DNA of 64,000 nt from Candidatus Desulfovibrio gallistercoris (GTDB taxonomy: Bacteria > Desulfobacterota > Desulfovibrionia > Desulfovibrionales > Desulfovibrionaceae). A program made the position numbers and the translations under genes. Below are positions 7,290-15,339 of the stretch, piece after piece (within the stretch, counting starts at the first letter, position 1; each line of letters opens with the position of its first letter). The notes beneath the pieces are model-generated. The model searched no databases, had not been told where the DNA came from, and worked only from the letters and a program-made list of their open reading frames with translations. The DNA is taken from positions 1 through 64,000 of the forward strand of contig DWYJ01000006.1 in NCBI GenBank assembly GCA_019118745.1, written 5' to 3'.

Positions 7290-10179
7290 AGGCCGTCCTC
7301 CTGCGATCCGAGGCCAGCTTGTCCAGCGCCCGCCGGACGAGCTGCTCGAAATCGGGCTTGAGGCTCTCCATGATCTGCCGCACGGCGCGCGGGTCGCCCA
7401 CGAGGCCGAACTGCTGATGCAGCTCCACACGCATGCCGCCCCTGTTCTCGTCCGTGCCGGTAGCGGGCGCGGCCTTTCCCTTTCGTCCGGCCAGCAGGGC
7501 CGGTGTCCGCGGCAGGGCGGCCCGGGGGCCGCCGGTGGCCATGAGGGACGAGCCCGCACCGCTCCCTGCGGAGCGGGAAGCGGGGATGAACAAGGTCTGC
7601 GGCCGGGCATTGTCGCCCGCCAGCGTCACCACGGTGACCGGGCCGCCCTGCGCACGGCTGCCGCGTCCGCTGCCGCCGGAGCGGGAAGCCCCCTTGCCGG
7701 GCTTTTTCTTGTCCTGCGCGGCCATGAAGTCATTGAAGCTCTGGTCGTACTGCCCGGCGGGCGGCGGGGGCGGCGGAGCCGCCGCAGCCTGTGCGATGGG
7801 CGCGGCGGGCTTGTTCGCGGCGGCCTGTGCGACGGGGGCGGCGCTCCCCGCCGTGGCGGACGATGCGACGGGAGCCGGGGCTGCCGAACCGTCGCCAAAG
7901 GCCTTGTCCCAGGCGTCGGAGACCGCGCCGGTGACCGCGCCGAGGGCATTGCCCACGGCGTCGATGACCGAGAAGACCCACTCGAAGCGTTCGCGCAGCC
8001 AGGTGAAAAGGCCGCTGAAGACGCCGGAGATGGCGTTGACGATGCCGCCGAAAAAGGCCGCCGCGCCGGACCAGACGCTGGTGACGGCGGTATAGGCCCA
8101 GGAGCCGAGGGAGCTGATGCGCGTCCAGACCAGTTCGGCCGCAAGGGAGATGCCGTTCCAGATGGCGGAAAAGAAGGAGACGACGCTCTGCCAGGCGGAA
8201 AGGATGGTCTCCCGAGCCCAGGCAAAGGCTGCCGTGACGCTTTCGACGGCCGGTCTGACCAGCACTGAGAGGTTTTGGAAAAGCACCGTGAAAAAGACGC
8301 CGAGCTGGTCCCAGTGCTCGATGATCCATCCCGCCGCGAGACCAAGCCCCACCAGCAGCACGCCGACGCCGCTGGCCAGCAGGATGCTGCGCAGACCGCC
8401 GGACAGCAGACGCGCCCCCATGCCTGCCAGACGGCTGGCGGCGGCAAAGGCCAGACTCGCGGCGCTGAGGGCCGATGTCCCGGCGGTGGCCGTGACCTGG
8501 GTGGCCGCCAGACGCAGCAGCGCCCCGCCCACGCCGTTGACGCTGGTGCGCACCACGTTCATCACGAGGCCCAGCGCCAGCGAGCCCACGGCCAGCACGC
8601 CGATGCCCGCGGCCACCCCGGCCACGGTGGCGGTCAGAGCCGGGAAGCGCCGGGCCAGATCGGAGGCCACGCCCACCACGCCGGAAAGGAAACGGGCCGC
8701 CGCGCCCACCACGGGCAAGAGGGCGCTGCCCACGGTCACGCCCAGATTGCGTACCCCCTGGCTAAGCTGGGAGATGGCCGTGGCCGTAGTCTTCATCCTG
8801 TTCGCGTATTCCTGATCCACGGAGCCGGACACGTCGCTGTTGGCGATCTGAAAGGCCTTGCGCAGAGTGTCGATCTGGGTCATGAGCGGCGTGATGGCGG
8901 CCACGGATTCCTCGCCGAACAGGCGGCTCATGATGCTGTTCCGCTCCTCCGGGCGCACGCGCTGGAGGGCCTCCAGTACGCGCATGACCGCCCCCTTGGC
9001 GTCCGTCTGCAACTCCTTTTGCAGCTTGTTGGGGTCGATCTGCAGATACCGGTAGATGGCCATGCGCTCGTCGGTCAGCCCGGCCTCCCCGGCGGCCATG
9101 ACCTTGACGAAATTTTTCATGGCTGTGCCCGACACCTCGACCTCGGCCCCGGCGGCCTTGAAGGCCGTGGCCAGGGCGGCCACATCCTGCGCGGCAAAAC
9201 CGGACCCCTGCATGAGCGGCCCCATGCGCGTGAAGATCTGGTCTATCTCCCCGGCCTCGGCGTTCATGGCGTTGGACAGGGCATTGATGACGTCGGCGGT
9301 ATGTTGGGACTCCCCAGCGGTCATGCCCATCGCCGCCTGCCAGGTGGCCAGCGACTTGCCCGCCTGCTCGGCGCTGACGCCCCAGGCGATGGACATCTTG
9401 ACCGCCTGATCGGCCACGCCGAGCAGCTGCTCGCGGGTCGTGCCCAGCCCGGCCTGCGCCGCGGCCGTCATGATGGTCACCACGTCCTCGAAGCTCTTGC
9501 CCGTGCGGTTGGACATGGCCTGCGCGTCGGCAAAGACCTGCTGCATGACGGACTCCGGCGCGTCCATGACCTTGCGCAGGTCGGCAAAAGTGTCTTCGGC
9601 GCTGATGGCAAGCGTGACCGGCATGGCCACGGCGGCCCCGGTCATGGCCGTGCCCAGCAGGCGGCTCTGGAGATCGGCCCGCTGGGCGCGCAGGGCATCG
9701 GCCTGCGTGGCATTGGCGGCCAGGGCCTGCCCCATGTTGCGCGCCCGCTCCATCTCCCGCGACAGGCGGGCATAGTCCGCGGCCAGCCCGCGCACGCTGC
9801 CCCCCACGCTGGCCGCCTGCGCCACGGTCTCGCGGTACTGGCCCGTCTGCCGGGAGAGCGCGCCGGACAGGCCGCGCACCTGCCGCTCGGCCTGCTCGAT
9901 CTGGCGGGCCAGGGTGGTGCTCATGGTCCCGGCCTGCTCGGCCCGCTGCCAGAGGCCCGCCAGATGGGCCTGCGCCTGCCGCAGGTCGCCGCTCAGGCCG
10001 CGGATCTTCTCCTGCTGGGCCTGCATGGCCGCGCCGATGCGGCCCACCGGCGTTCGCTCCATCTCCCGCACGGCGCGGGCCACGGCCCCGGCCTGAGCGG
10101 CGGCCCCCTTGAAGGCCGCGCTGTAGCCGCTGGTCAGGCGTGCCCCCAGGGCGAAGGAGAGCGAGATCTCACGCGCCAT
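7279..10179 (-). CDS. Phage tail tape measure protein
   Basis: A 966-residue protein, the longest of the tail genes. The N-terminal about 180 residues are alternating helical coiled coil (ARQIEQAERQVRGL). Residues about 180-480 carry the conserved tape-measure core (SAEDTFADLRKVMDAPES, then EQAGKSLATWQAAMGMTAGESQHTAD read in two parts). After this come several hydrophobic stretches (LASGVGVLLVGLGLAAGW) and a Pro/Ala-rich linker. Tape measure proteins set tail length and enter the host envelope. It starts 11 bp inside the tail chaperone extension and ends 11 bp inside gene X. Confidence 0.95.
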   Translation of the reverse strand: MAREISLSFALGARLTSGYSAAFKGAAAQAGAVARAVREMERTPVGRIGAAMQAQQEKIRGLSGDLRQAQAHLAGLWQRAEQAGTMSTTLARQIEQAERQVRGLSGALSRQTGQYRETVAQAASVGGSVRGLAADYARLSREMERARNMGQALAANATQADALRAQRADLQSRLLGTAMTGAAVAMPVTLAISAEDTFADLRKVMDAPESVMQQVFADAQAMSNRTGKSFEDVVTIMTAAAQAGLGTTREQLLGVADQAVKMSIAWGVSAEQAGKSLATWQAAMGMTAGESQHTADVINALSNAMNAEAGEIDQIFTRMGPLMQGSGFAAQDVAALATAFKAAGAEVEVSGTAMKNFVKVMAAGEAGLTDERMAIYRYLQIDPNKLQKELQTDAKGAVMRVLEALQRVRPEERNSIMSRLFGEESVAAITPLMTQIDTLRKAFQIANSDVSGSVDQEYANRMKTTATAISQLSQGVRNLGVTVGSALLPVVGAAARFLSGVVGVASDLARRFPALTATVAGVAAGIGVLAVGSLALGLVMNVVRTSVNGVGGALLRLAATQVTATAGTSALSAASLAFAAASRLAGMGARLLSGGLRSILLASGVGVLLVGLGLAAGWIIEHWDQLGVFFTVLFQNLSVLVRPAVESVTAAFAWARETILSAWQSVVSFFSAIWNGISLAAELVWTRISSLGSWAYTAVTSVWSGAAAFFGGIVNAISGVFSGLFTWLRERFEWVFSVIDAVGNALGAVTGAVSDAWDKAFGDGSAAPAPVASSATAGSAAPVAQAAANKPAAPIAQAAAAPPPPPPAGQYDQSFNDFMAAQDKKKPGKGASRSGGSGRGSRAQGGPVTVVTLAGDNARPQTLFIPASRSAGSGAGSSLMATGGPRAALPRTPALLAGRKGKAAPATGTDENRGGMRVELHQQFGLVGDPRAVRQIMESLKPDFEQLVRRALDKLASDRRRTAYAQ

Positions 10180-10339
10180 GCTTCATCTTCTCCACGGCCT
10201 CGGCGGCCAGCAGATAGTCCGTGAATTCCGCAGGCGTCAGCCCGCGCAGTTCGTGGCGCGACCAGCCGGTCAGGCCGGCCAGCGCCACGAGCCCCTGCCT
10301 CAGTTCGGCGAGCCGTCCGGCGATGCCGTCGTTTCCGTA
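10169..10339 (-). CDS. Tail assembly chaperone extension (E' type), reached by a -1 frameshift
   Basis: A 56-codon stretch with no convincing start of its own, reading YGNDGIAGRLAELRQ at its beginning and ending EKMKHGA. It lies in the -1 frame relative to the gpE-like gene, and its stop overlaps the tape measure start by 11 bp. The content (W-S-R-H-E-L-R-G-L-T-P-A-E-F) is the pattern known for E' and T extensions in P2- and lambda-type phages. A slippery AAACCCT at 10339-10345 would give a 158-residue fusion. Confidence 0.75.
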   Translation of the reverse strand, partial: YGNDGIAGRLAELRQGLVALAGLTGWSRHELRGLTPAEFTDYLLAAEAVEKMKHGA

Positions 10340-10644
10340 GGGTTTTCCCCGGCGGGTTCCGCGTCCGCCGTGCCTCTGCCGTTGACGGCCGACAGAGCGT
10401 CTCGCAGCGCCGCATAATCCGGCCCGCTCATCTCCCGCAGCGCGTCATAGGGCAGGCGGGTCACCTTGGAGAGCAGGCATATCTCCACCGTGACGGGGTT
10501 GCTGCCGCGCTGCATGGTGACGGCCTGCTGCATGGCGTCTTCCTCGTCGCCCACGGTGGAGGCCCGCACGACGACTTCCGCAAGTTCCTTGCCGCCCACC
10601 TGCACGGGCGTGCGCAGACGGACGGTACGACTGGCTCTGGACAT
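10300..10644 (-). CDS. Phage tail assembly chaperone (P2 gpE-like)
   Basis: A 114-residue protein with the pattern of the gpE / Mu gp41-like tail assembly proteins: TVRLRTPVQVGGKELAEVVVR at the start (read here in short parts), a ...DAMQQAVTM helix, and YDALREMSGPDYAALRDAL. The family binds the tape measure during tail assembly and commonly exists in a short form and a frameshifted long form. The last 13 codons diverge into low-complexity sequence after the slippery site, as expected. It starts behind AAAGGAG, downstream of repeat B2. Confidence 0.85.
   Translation of the reverse strand: MSRASRTVRLRTPVQVGGKELAEVVVRASTVGDEEDAMQQAVTMQRGSNPVTVEICLLSKVTRLPYDALREMSGPDYAALRDALSAVNGRGTADAEPAGENPTETTASPDGSPN
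10339..10345 (-). promoter_or_regulatory. Slippery heptamer for -1 ribosomal frameshifting
   Basis: On the minus strand this reads A AAC CCT in the gpE frame, a perfect X XXY YYZ heptamer. Slipping back one base re-pairs AAC to AAA and CCT to CCC and enters the E' frame. Its position twelve codons before the gpE stop and inside the overlap of two open frames matches the known phage arrangement. Confidence 0.7.
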
Positions 10645-10723
10645 GATGTGCTCCTTTCAAGTTTGGGTGTTCACGCAGCCCCCCGGCAAGCAGCCGCCGT
10701 TTTTCTCGTGGCGCTTATCTCAG

Positions 10724-10886
10724 TCCCCTTGAAAAAAGCGCGCTGGGGGAAGGGATGGGGGCTTGGGGGGGGGAAGGGGAACCCCCTTCCGCGCGAGGCG
10801 AGGGGCGTACAGGCCGCGCACGGCGATGCCGTCATTAGGGAACCCCCTTCCGCGCGAGGCGAGGGGGTTCCCCTTCCCCCCAAATA
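10724..10886. repeat. Dispersed palindromic repeat, family B, copy 2
   Basis: Begins GAAAAAAGCGCGCTGGGGGA and ends with the arm GGGGTTCCCCTTCCCCCC, like copies at 5908 and 51312. Internally a 25-bp unit (GAACCCCCTTCCGCGCGAGG core) occurs twice, separated by about 35 bp. It fills most of the 249-bp gap between the tail tube gene and the tail chaperone; nothing else is visible there except the chaperone ribosome-binding site. Confidence 0.8.
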
Positions 10887-10893
10887 CGCCGCT

Positions 10894-11421
10894 TTAGACA
10901 TTGAGGCCGATCTGGCTGCGCACCGTGGCCAGCAGATCGACGCCGTTGACGTTATGGATGAAGTTCAGCTTGTCGATGAGGAGCTTCTCCTCCCCGTCCA
11001 GCAGGATCTGCAGGCGGGTCAGCTCCAGTTCCAGCTCGTTGCCGTGCTTCTTGCCCTGTTCCAGCGAGCCCAGGGGAAAGCTCTTCACCCGGCCGACCAT
11101 GTTGACCCGGAAGGGCAGGGACACGCGCTGCCCCGTGGCGTCGTCCGTGACCTGCAGAGCGGCCCAGCACTCGTAGAGGGCCGAAGCCGTCCAGTCCAGG
11201 GTGTGGAAGATCTTTGTTTCAACGGAGGTGAAGGAGAACTTGACGGACAGGCTCTCGGTGATGCCGATGGTGGGGTTTTCGATCTCCCCGGCAACGCCGG
11301 AGCCGGAGAGGGTCTCGGTCATGTACTTGATCTCCGGCATCTCCAATGTGGCGACGCCGATGAGGTCGTTGCCGTCGTGGTAGACGCGGTACGCTATCGT
11401 TTGTTCCGGACGGTTGGGCAT
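10894..11421 (-). CDS. Phage major tail tube protein (P2 FII-like)
   Basis: A 175-residue protein of the contractile-phage tail tube family, forming the inner conduit for DNA. Family features are the N-terminal YRVYHDGNDLIGVATLEMPE segment, the GEIENPTIGITESLSVKFSF strand and a C-terminal LTRLQILLDGEEKLLIDKLN stretch. It follows the sheath gene by 12 bp with its own ribosome-binding site (GGAGAT), the normal FI-FII order. Downstream is repeat B2. Confidence 0.94.
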   Translation of the reverse strand: MPNRPEQTIAYRVYHDGNDLIGVATLEMPEIKYMTETLSGSGVAGEIENPTIGITESLSVKFSFTSVETKIFHTLDWTASALYECWAALQVTDDATGQRVSLPFRVNMVGRVKSFPLGSLEQGKKHGNELELELTRLQILLDGEEKLLIDKLNFIHNVNGVDLLATVRSQIGLNV

Positions 11422-11432
11422 GGATGATCTCC

Positions 11433-12920
11433 TTAGCCGAACAGGGCCGACAGGTTGGCGGTATCGAACTCAAAGGTGGCTTCCACGTCGCGCGCGGCCG
11501 GGGGCGGCGTGATGCGCAGGCGGAAACGCATGATGCCGTCGATGAGGTCGGTGGTCGGATTGTCCGTGGATGCGAAGGTGATGCTGCCGCCGAGGATGAT
11601 CTCGCGGGCCGTGTAGCCATCCAGCCTGATCTGCTCGGAGGTGAGGAAGGTCTGCACCAGCCGTCGGGTCAGCGGCGCGTCCACCTTGGCGAAGTAGGTC
11701 AGGATGAACTGGGCCTGATACCAGTTGAAAAAGCGGCGGATGCCGTCCTGCGCGTCCTTGGGATCGGTGTTGGAGGGGTAGCTGGCCATGCGGCCGCCCC
11801 AGCTCTTCATGCCGCCGTCGAAGTTGCTGACAGAGTAGATGCCCTGGCCGTTGAGATAGTTGGCCTTGGTCAGGTCGAGCCAGAGCTCGTGCCACTGGCC
11901 GTCGTCCCCCGCATAGCCGCAGGAGGTGATGGACAGCAGCTTGTTGCTGGGGCTGGCGTAGGGGATGCCGTCGTGATCGGCGTCCGTGGAGGCTATTACT
12001 CCGGCCAGATGGGTGGCCAGACCGTAGACCTCGTCGCCCAGTCTGACCTTGGGCCAGCAGACGAGCATGAGCGGGTCGGTGAGATTGTGCTTTTCCTTGT
12101 AGGCGGGCACGTCGCTGTACTTGGTGACGCCGTCCTCGCCGTCGCTGGGGATGTCCACAACGCAGACGGCCTTGAACAGGCCGTTGATGCCGTCGCACTT
12201 GGCGGCCATGACCACAGCCACGGCCGGGTCCTCGCAGAAGCGTGGCGCCAGCACGATGGACGGCACGAGCCGGAAGCGCGGGAAGACCTCGTCGATGAGC
12301 TCCAGCCCCGTGCCCAGCCCGCTTTGCGGGTCGATGCCGCCCATGATGTCCTCGGACGTGACCTTGCTCACGTCGGCGTGGACGTAGGCGGCCTTCACCG
12401 TGCCGCCCTCGGGGATGGCCCCGCCAGGCAGACGGCTCAGCAGGCCGGTCACGGCGTCCGCGACATAGTCCGTGCCGGCGGTGTAGGCGGTCTCGCCGCT
12501 CTCGTCGGTGAGGGTGAGCTCGCGCACGCCGCCGTGGGCCAGCCGGGCCGTATCCCTGTCCAGCGCCGAGGTGCTGAAGATCGGGCGCTCGTCCGTGACC
12601 TCGCTTGCGTGGCGCTCCGGGTCAAAGACGTTGACGCAGACCACGGGCGCGCCGCCGTAGAGGGCGAAGTGGCTGTAGATCAGCTCCTGCAGGCTGTAGT
12701 CGCTGAAGTGGTCGGCGTCCCAGCCCATCGTCTGCACGAATTCATCATAAGAATAGAAGAGCTGCGGCACGTTGACGGGGCGGGGCGTGCTCTCGGCCAG
12801 CAGGTGGACAGGGGCCGTGCCCACGGCAAAGACCACGGCGCTGTCCACCGTGCGGGCGGGCAGGATGCTGGTGGCCTTTTCCGACGTATAGATGCCGTGA
12901 CGGTAACCGGTCGTCGCCAT
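11433..12920 (-). CDS. Phage tail sheath protein (P2 FI-like)
   Basis: A 495-residue contractile sheath protein. It begins at the ATG (12918-12920) behind CAGGAGGA; the longer open frame upstream belongs to other genes. Family features are the HGIYTSEKATSILPART start, the FVQTMGWDADHFSDYSLQE segment, and the conserved C-terminal domain with GIRRFFNWYQAQFILTYF and LDGYTAREIILGGSITF. The sheath contracts to drive the tube into the cell. It is followed by the tube gene 12 bp away. Confidence 0.95.
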   Translation of the reverse strand: MATTGYRHGIYTSEKATSILPARTVDSAVVFAVGTAPVHLLAESTPRPVNVPQLFYSYDEFVQTMGWDADHFSDYSLQELIYSHFALYGGAPVVCVNVFDPERHASEVTDERPIFSTSALDRDTARLAHGGVRELTLTDESGETAYTAGTDYVADAVTGLLSRLPGGAIPEGGTVKAAYVHADVSKVTSEDIMGGIDPQSGLGTGLELIDEVFPRFRLVPSIVLAPRFCEDPAVAVVMAAKCDGINGLFKAVCVVDIPSDGEDGVTKYSDVPAYKEKHNLTDPLMLVCWPKVRLGDEVYGLATHLAGVIASTDADHDGIPYASPSNKLLSITSCGYAGDDGQWHELWLDLTKANYLNGQGIYSVSNFDGGMKSWGGRMASYPSNTDPKDAQDGIRRFFNWYQAQFILTYFAKVDAPLTRRLVQTFLTSEQIRLDGYTAREIILGGSITFASTDNPTTDLIDGIMRFRLRITPPPAARDVEATFEFDTANLSALFG

Positions 12921-12937
12921 AACTGTATCCTCCTGAC

Positions 12938-13195
12938 TCAGGCGCGGGCCGTGGACGCGGCGGCCACGGCGGCATGGGCCCTGTGCGTGGCCGTGCCGGG
13001 CATGGTGAGCAGCATACGGGCCGTGGCCAGCTCGCTCACGGGGACAAAGAGGGTGCGCAGCTCCTCGTGTTCGGTCAGCAGGCCGCCGAGCGCGGGGAAG
13101 GCTTCCTCCGGCGCGCCGCGCAGGAGGGTGTTGTGCCGCAGGGGCAGGCCAAAGGGCCGGTCCGGGCCGATGTACATGAGGGTCGGTTTGCTCAT
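12938..13195 (-). CDS. Small phage protein of unknown function upstream of the sheath
   Basis: An 85-residue protein starting MSKPTLMYIGPDRPFGLPLR and ending in an alanine-rich tail. No family is recognised. Its stop lies 17 bp before the sheath start and its own start overlaps the end of the tail-terminator-like gene by 4 bp. In Mu-like phages a small protein gene sits at this place before the sheath, so a tail role is possible on position alone. Confidence 0.7.
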   Translation of the reverse strand: MSKPTLMYIGPDRPFGLPLRHNTLLRGAPEEAFPALGGLLTEHEELRTLFVPVSELATARMLLTMPGTATHRAHAAVAAASTARA

Positions 13196-13683
13196 ACAGA
13201 CTCCACAGCGGATGAGGGGGCAAGGGCCGTCAGGGGCGGCCAGGTATAGTTCCAAGAGGTCTCGAGCGTGGCCAGGTGGTATTCGTTCCAGCGGTCGCGC
13301 GGGCCGGGGATGGCGGCCTTGAGCGGTTCCTCCAGCGCGAAGCGGTCGGCCAGGAGGCGCGTGGTCCAGATGACGCGGCGCAGGAGATCCAGCAGCTCGG
13401 CCAGCAGCAGGCCCGCCTCCTCCTGCGAGACGGGGCTGTAGACGCCTAGGGCGAGCGCCACGCTGTCGCGCAGCACGACCCGGTGATCCGCCTCGCTGGC
13501 CACCTCGCCCCCGCTCCAGCGCAGGACGACGAAGGGGTAGCAGGCCTCTTCCTGTTCGCGGGGCAGGCCGTGCAGATAGACGCGGGCCGGTCGCGCCGCG
13601 CTCCGGGCCGCCGGGAAGGGGCGGGCCGCAAGCTCGGCCGTCAGCCGGTCGCGCAGGGCGCACAGCAGGAGGCGGGAAGTCAT
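13192..13683 (-). CDS. Putative tail terminator / tail completion protein
   Basis: A 163-residue protein (MTSRLLLCALRDRL start). The layout is an N-terminal helix, then a strand pair (YPFVVLRWSGGE and VVLRDSVALALGVYSP), then a helix (LLLAELLDLLRRV) and a C-terminal strand ending in a Trp-rich LETSWNYTWPP. This alternation resembles small tail terminators of the lambda gpU / SPP1 gp17 type. Its place between the gpZ-like gene and the sheath agrees. The call is inferred from layout and position, not from a recognised signature. Confidence 0.55.
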   Translation of the reverse strand: MTSRLLLCALRDRLTAELAARPFPAARSAARPARVYLHGLPREQEEACYPFVVLRWSGGEVASEADHRVVLRDSVALALGVYSPVSQEEAGLLLAELLDLLRRVIWTTRLLADRFALEEPLKAAIPGPRDRWNEYHLATLETSWNYTWPPLTALAPSSAVESV

Positions 13684-14288
13684 CGTCCGCCTCCCAGACC
13701 GGCCAGCAGGTTGTCGATCTCGTGCCGCAGGCGCGGGGAAAAGACCTCCTCGGCCCTGGCCATGATGCGCTCCTGGCTCTCCTGCCGTTGCAGGGCCTGC
13801 ACGGGCGACGGGCCGAGGAGCATCTCCAGCTCGCGGCCGTGCCGCACGAAGATGCCGTAGCCGCCCTGCGGCTTGCGGATGACGAAGCTCTTGCTGCCGC
13901 CTCGGTGGGAGCGGGCCGCATAGCGGGGGCCACCGCGCAGGATCTGCACGCTGATGCCGTCCGCTGGCCGCTGCGAGGGCGGCAGGGGATGGTCCGGCGT
14001 GGCCAGGAAGTGGATGAGGCTCACGCCCGGCCGGCCGGAGATCTCCAGCGTGCTCTGCAGCTTGCCGGGCCGGGCGCTGCGGATGAAGATAGTGTCGAAA
14101 AGCTTGTCCGCCGGGGCCGTATAGGCGCGCCGGGCGATGCGGCTGGCCTCGGTACGGGCCGCCGAGACGCCCCGGTTGAGCGCCCGGGCGATGGCCTTGC
14201 CCGCATTGGCCGGGCCAAGGGCGTCCAGCGCGGCCCGGCACTGCTCCAGGGCCTCGTCCACGCCGTCGATGTGCAGTGCGATGCTCAT
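13680..14288 (-). CDS. Prophage minor tail protein Z (gpZ family)
   Basis: A 202-residue protein. It follows the minor tail protein Z pattern: ALNRGVSAARTEASRIARR early, a FDTIFIRSARPGKLQSTLEI strand, then GVSVQ-type strands (DGISVQILRGGPRY), GYGIFVRHGRELEMLLGPS, and a final helix with RHEIDNLLAGL. In lambda gpZ acts at the tail end that joins the head. It overlaps both neighbours by 4 bp. Confidence 0.75.
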   Translation of the reverse strand: MSIALHIDGVDEALEQCRAALDALGPANAGKAIARALNRGVSAARTEASRIARRAYTAPADKLFDTIFIRSARPGKLQSTLEISGRPGVSLIHFLATPDHPLPPSQRPADGISVQILRGGPRYAARSHRGGSKSFVIRKPQGGYGIFVRHGRELEMLLGPSPVQALQRQESQERIMARAEEVFSPRLRHEIDNLLAGLGGGR

Positions 14289-14602
14289 ACTCGCTCCCGA
14301 TAGAGTTGCAGGGTGAGCAGGCCGCCGTCGCGCTCCGCGCGGAGGACATGCCAGCCCTCGTGCTGGAAGCTGATCTTCCGGCCGGGCAGCGGGTCCTCCG
14401 GCAGATCCGCCGCCGCGAGGTAGAGGGTCAGGCCCTCGTAGCTCACGAGCGGACGGTCGTTGCCCTCGCTTGACTCCAGCGTCAGCGGCTCGCAAAGGCA
14501 GAGGATGCCCTCATGCCCGGCCAGTTCCACGGCCTCGGCGAACTCGCCCGGATCGAGGAAGACCTCGCGCAGATCGGCGGCCAGCATCTCCCGAAAATCC
14601 AT
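14285..14602 (-). CDS. Putative head-tail joining protein
   Basis: A 105-residue protein. The start MDFREMLAADLREVFLDPGE followed by AEAVEL and a beta-rich C-terminal half (FQHEGWHVLRAERDGGLLTLQLYR) resembles small head-tail connectors such as lambda gpFII-type proteins, where an acidic N-terminal helix precedes a small barrel. Its position before the gpZ-like gene agrees. Specific family membership is inferred. Confidence 0.6.
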   Translation of the reverse strand: MDFREMLAADLREVFLDPGEFAEAVELAGHEGILCLCEPLTLESSEGNDRPLVSYEGLTLYLAAADLPEDPLPGRKISFQHEGWHVLRAERDGGLLTLQLYRERV

Positions 14603-14611
14603 ACTGTCCTC

Positions 14612-15034
14612 CTATTCGCCCAGCAGACCCCGCAGCCATTCCAGCAGCAGCACCAGCCCGGACAGCCCCAGGGCCGACAGCCCAGCCCAGAGCAGCTTCA
14701 TGGCCCAGGAGGCCCCGCGCAGCATGCTCTTGTCATGCTCCAGGGCGCTGAGGCGGGCCTCGTGCGCCTGACAGCGGTCATCGCGCAGGGTGTCGGCCTC
14801 GCGCCTCTCGGCCCGGGCCGCTTCCACGGCGGCCACGGCCTGATCGATCTTGCCGTCCAGACGCCTGCCCATGTTGTCCAGGCTGCGCTCGATGCGCCGT
14901 CCCTGTTCCTTCTGGGCGTCCATGCCCGCTTCCAGACGGCCCAGCGCCTTCTGCTGATCCATCTGGCCCTGCAAAAGCTGCTCGCCCAGCGTCCCGCCCG
15001 GGCGCGTCGGGCCGTAGCGCGGTTCGACCGTCAT
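14612..15034 (-). CDS. Coiled-coil protein with C-terminal membrane anchor (XhlA-like layout)
   Basis: A 140-residue protein. Residues about 20-105 are a charged helix rich in Gln, Glu, Arg and Ala (QQKALGRLEAGMDAQKEQGRR and following), consistent with a coiled coil. One transmembrane segment near the end (LLWAGLSALGLSGLVLLLEW) is followed by a short tail. This layout is known from phage XhlA-type proteins that take part in lysis or membrane association. It lies directly after the spanin-like pair and overlaps the lipoprotein gene by 4 bp. Confidence 0.65.
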   Translation of the reverse strand: MTVEPRYGPTRPGGTLGEQLLQGQMDQQKALGRLEAGMDAQKEQGRRIERSLDNMGRRLDGKIDQAVAAVEAARAERREADTLRDDRCQAHEARLSALEHDKSMLRGASWAMKLLWAGLSALGLSGLVLLLEWLRGLLGE

Positions 15035-15339
15035 CGTGCCTCCATCGTCTCGATCCAGAGCAGGAGCTCCCCGGCCTCGGCGGCGGGCAGGTGCAGCCAC
15101 TGGCCGCTCTCCGTCCGCAGGCTCTCGCCGTCCTGCCAGCACCAGCCGTCAGTCAGCAGTGCGCCCGGCGTCGCCGGAGCCGGAGGAACGCTTGTCCCCG
15201 CCCCCGAACTTGCGCAGCCACTGGCCGCCAGGGTCAGCACGCACAGCATCCACGCGAGCACGCGCCTTGCGCGCCCGCCAGTCCGCCAGCAGGGCCGCCA
15301 GCACGCGCACCAGCGCCAGAAAGGCCTTGCCCATGTCAC
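15031..15339 (-). CDS. Small phage lipoprotein, Rz1-like outer spanin candidate
   Basis: The frame opens at a GTG (15337-15339), but the lipobox LTLAASGC sits so far in that a downstream start near the internal ATG at 15247-15249 (MLCVLTLAASGCASS) is more likely; the exact start is unsure. The mature part is short and Pro-rich at first (SVPPAPATPG), as in Rz1 outer-membrane spanins, then ends with LLLWIETMEAR. It overlaps a second frame (15149-15334) with spanin-like features, in the nested style of Rz/Rz1. Confidence 0.6.
   Translation of the reverse strand: MTWARPFWRWCACWRPCWRTGGRARRVLAWMLCVLTLAASGCASSGAGTSVPPAPATPGALLTDGWCWQDGESLRTESGQWLHLPAAEAGELLLWIETMEAR
15149..15334 (-). CDS. Small membrane-anchored protein, inner spanin candidate
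   Basis: A 61-residue frame starting at an ATG 2 bp after the holin-like stop. It has an N-terminal hydrophobic segment (AFLALVRVLAALLADW), then a basic helix (RARKARARVDAVRADPGGQW) and a charged tail. This resembles short inner spanins, though it is much shorter than lambda Rz. It is nested with the lipoprotein frame on the same strand. The pair arrangement supports it; the sequence alone is weak. Confidence 0.45.
   Translation of the reverse strand: MGKAFLALVRVLAALLADWRARKARARVDAVRADPGGQWLRKFGGGDKRSSGSGDAGRTAD

Noticed and set aside
10671..10901. Minus-strand frame of 76 codons between tube and chaperone genes
   Set aside because: It is entirely made of repeat B2 (Gly/Pro/Arg/Ser-rich product); similar peptides are read from the other B copies.
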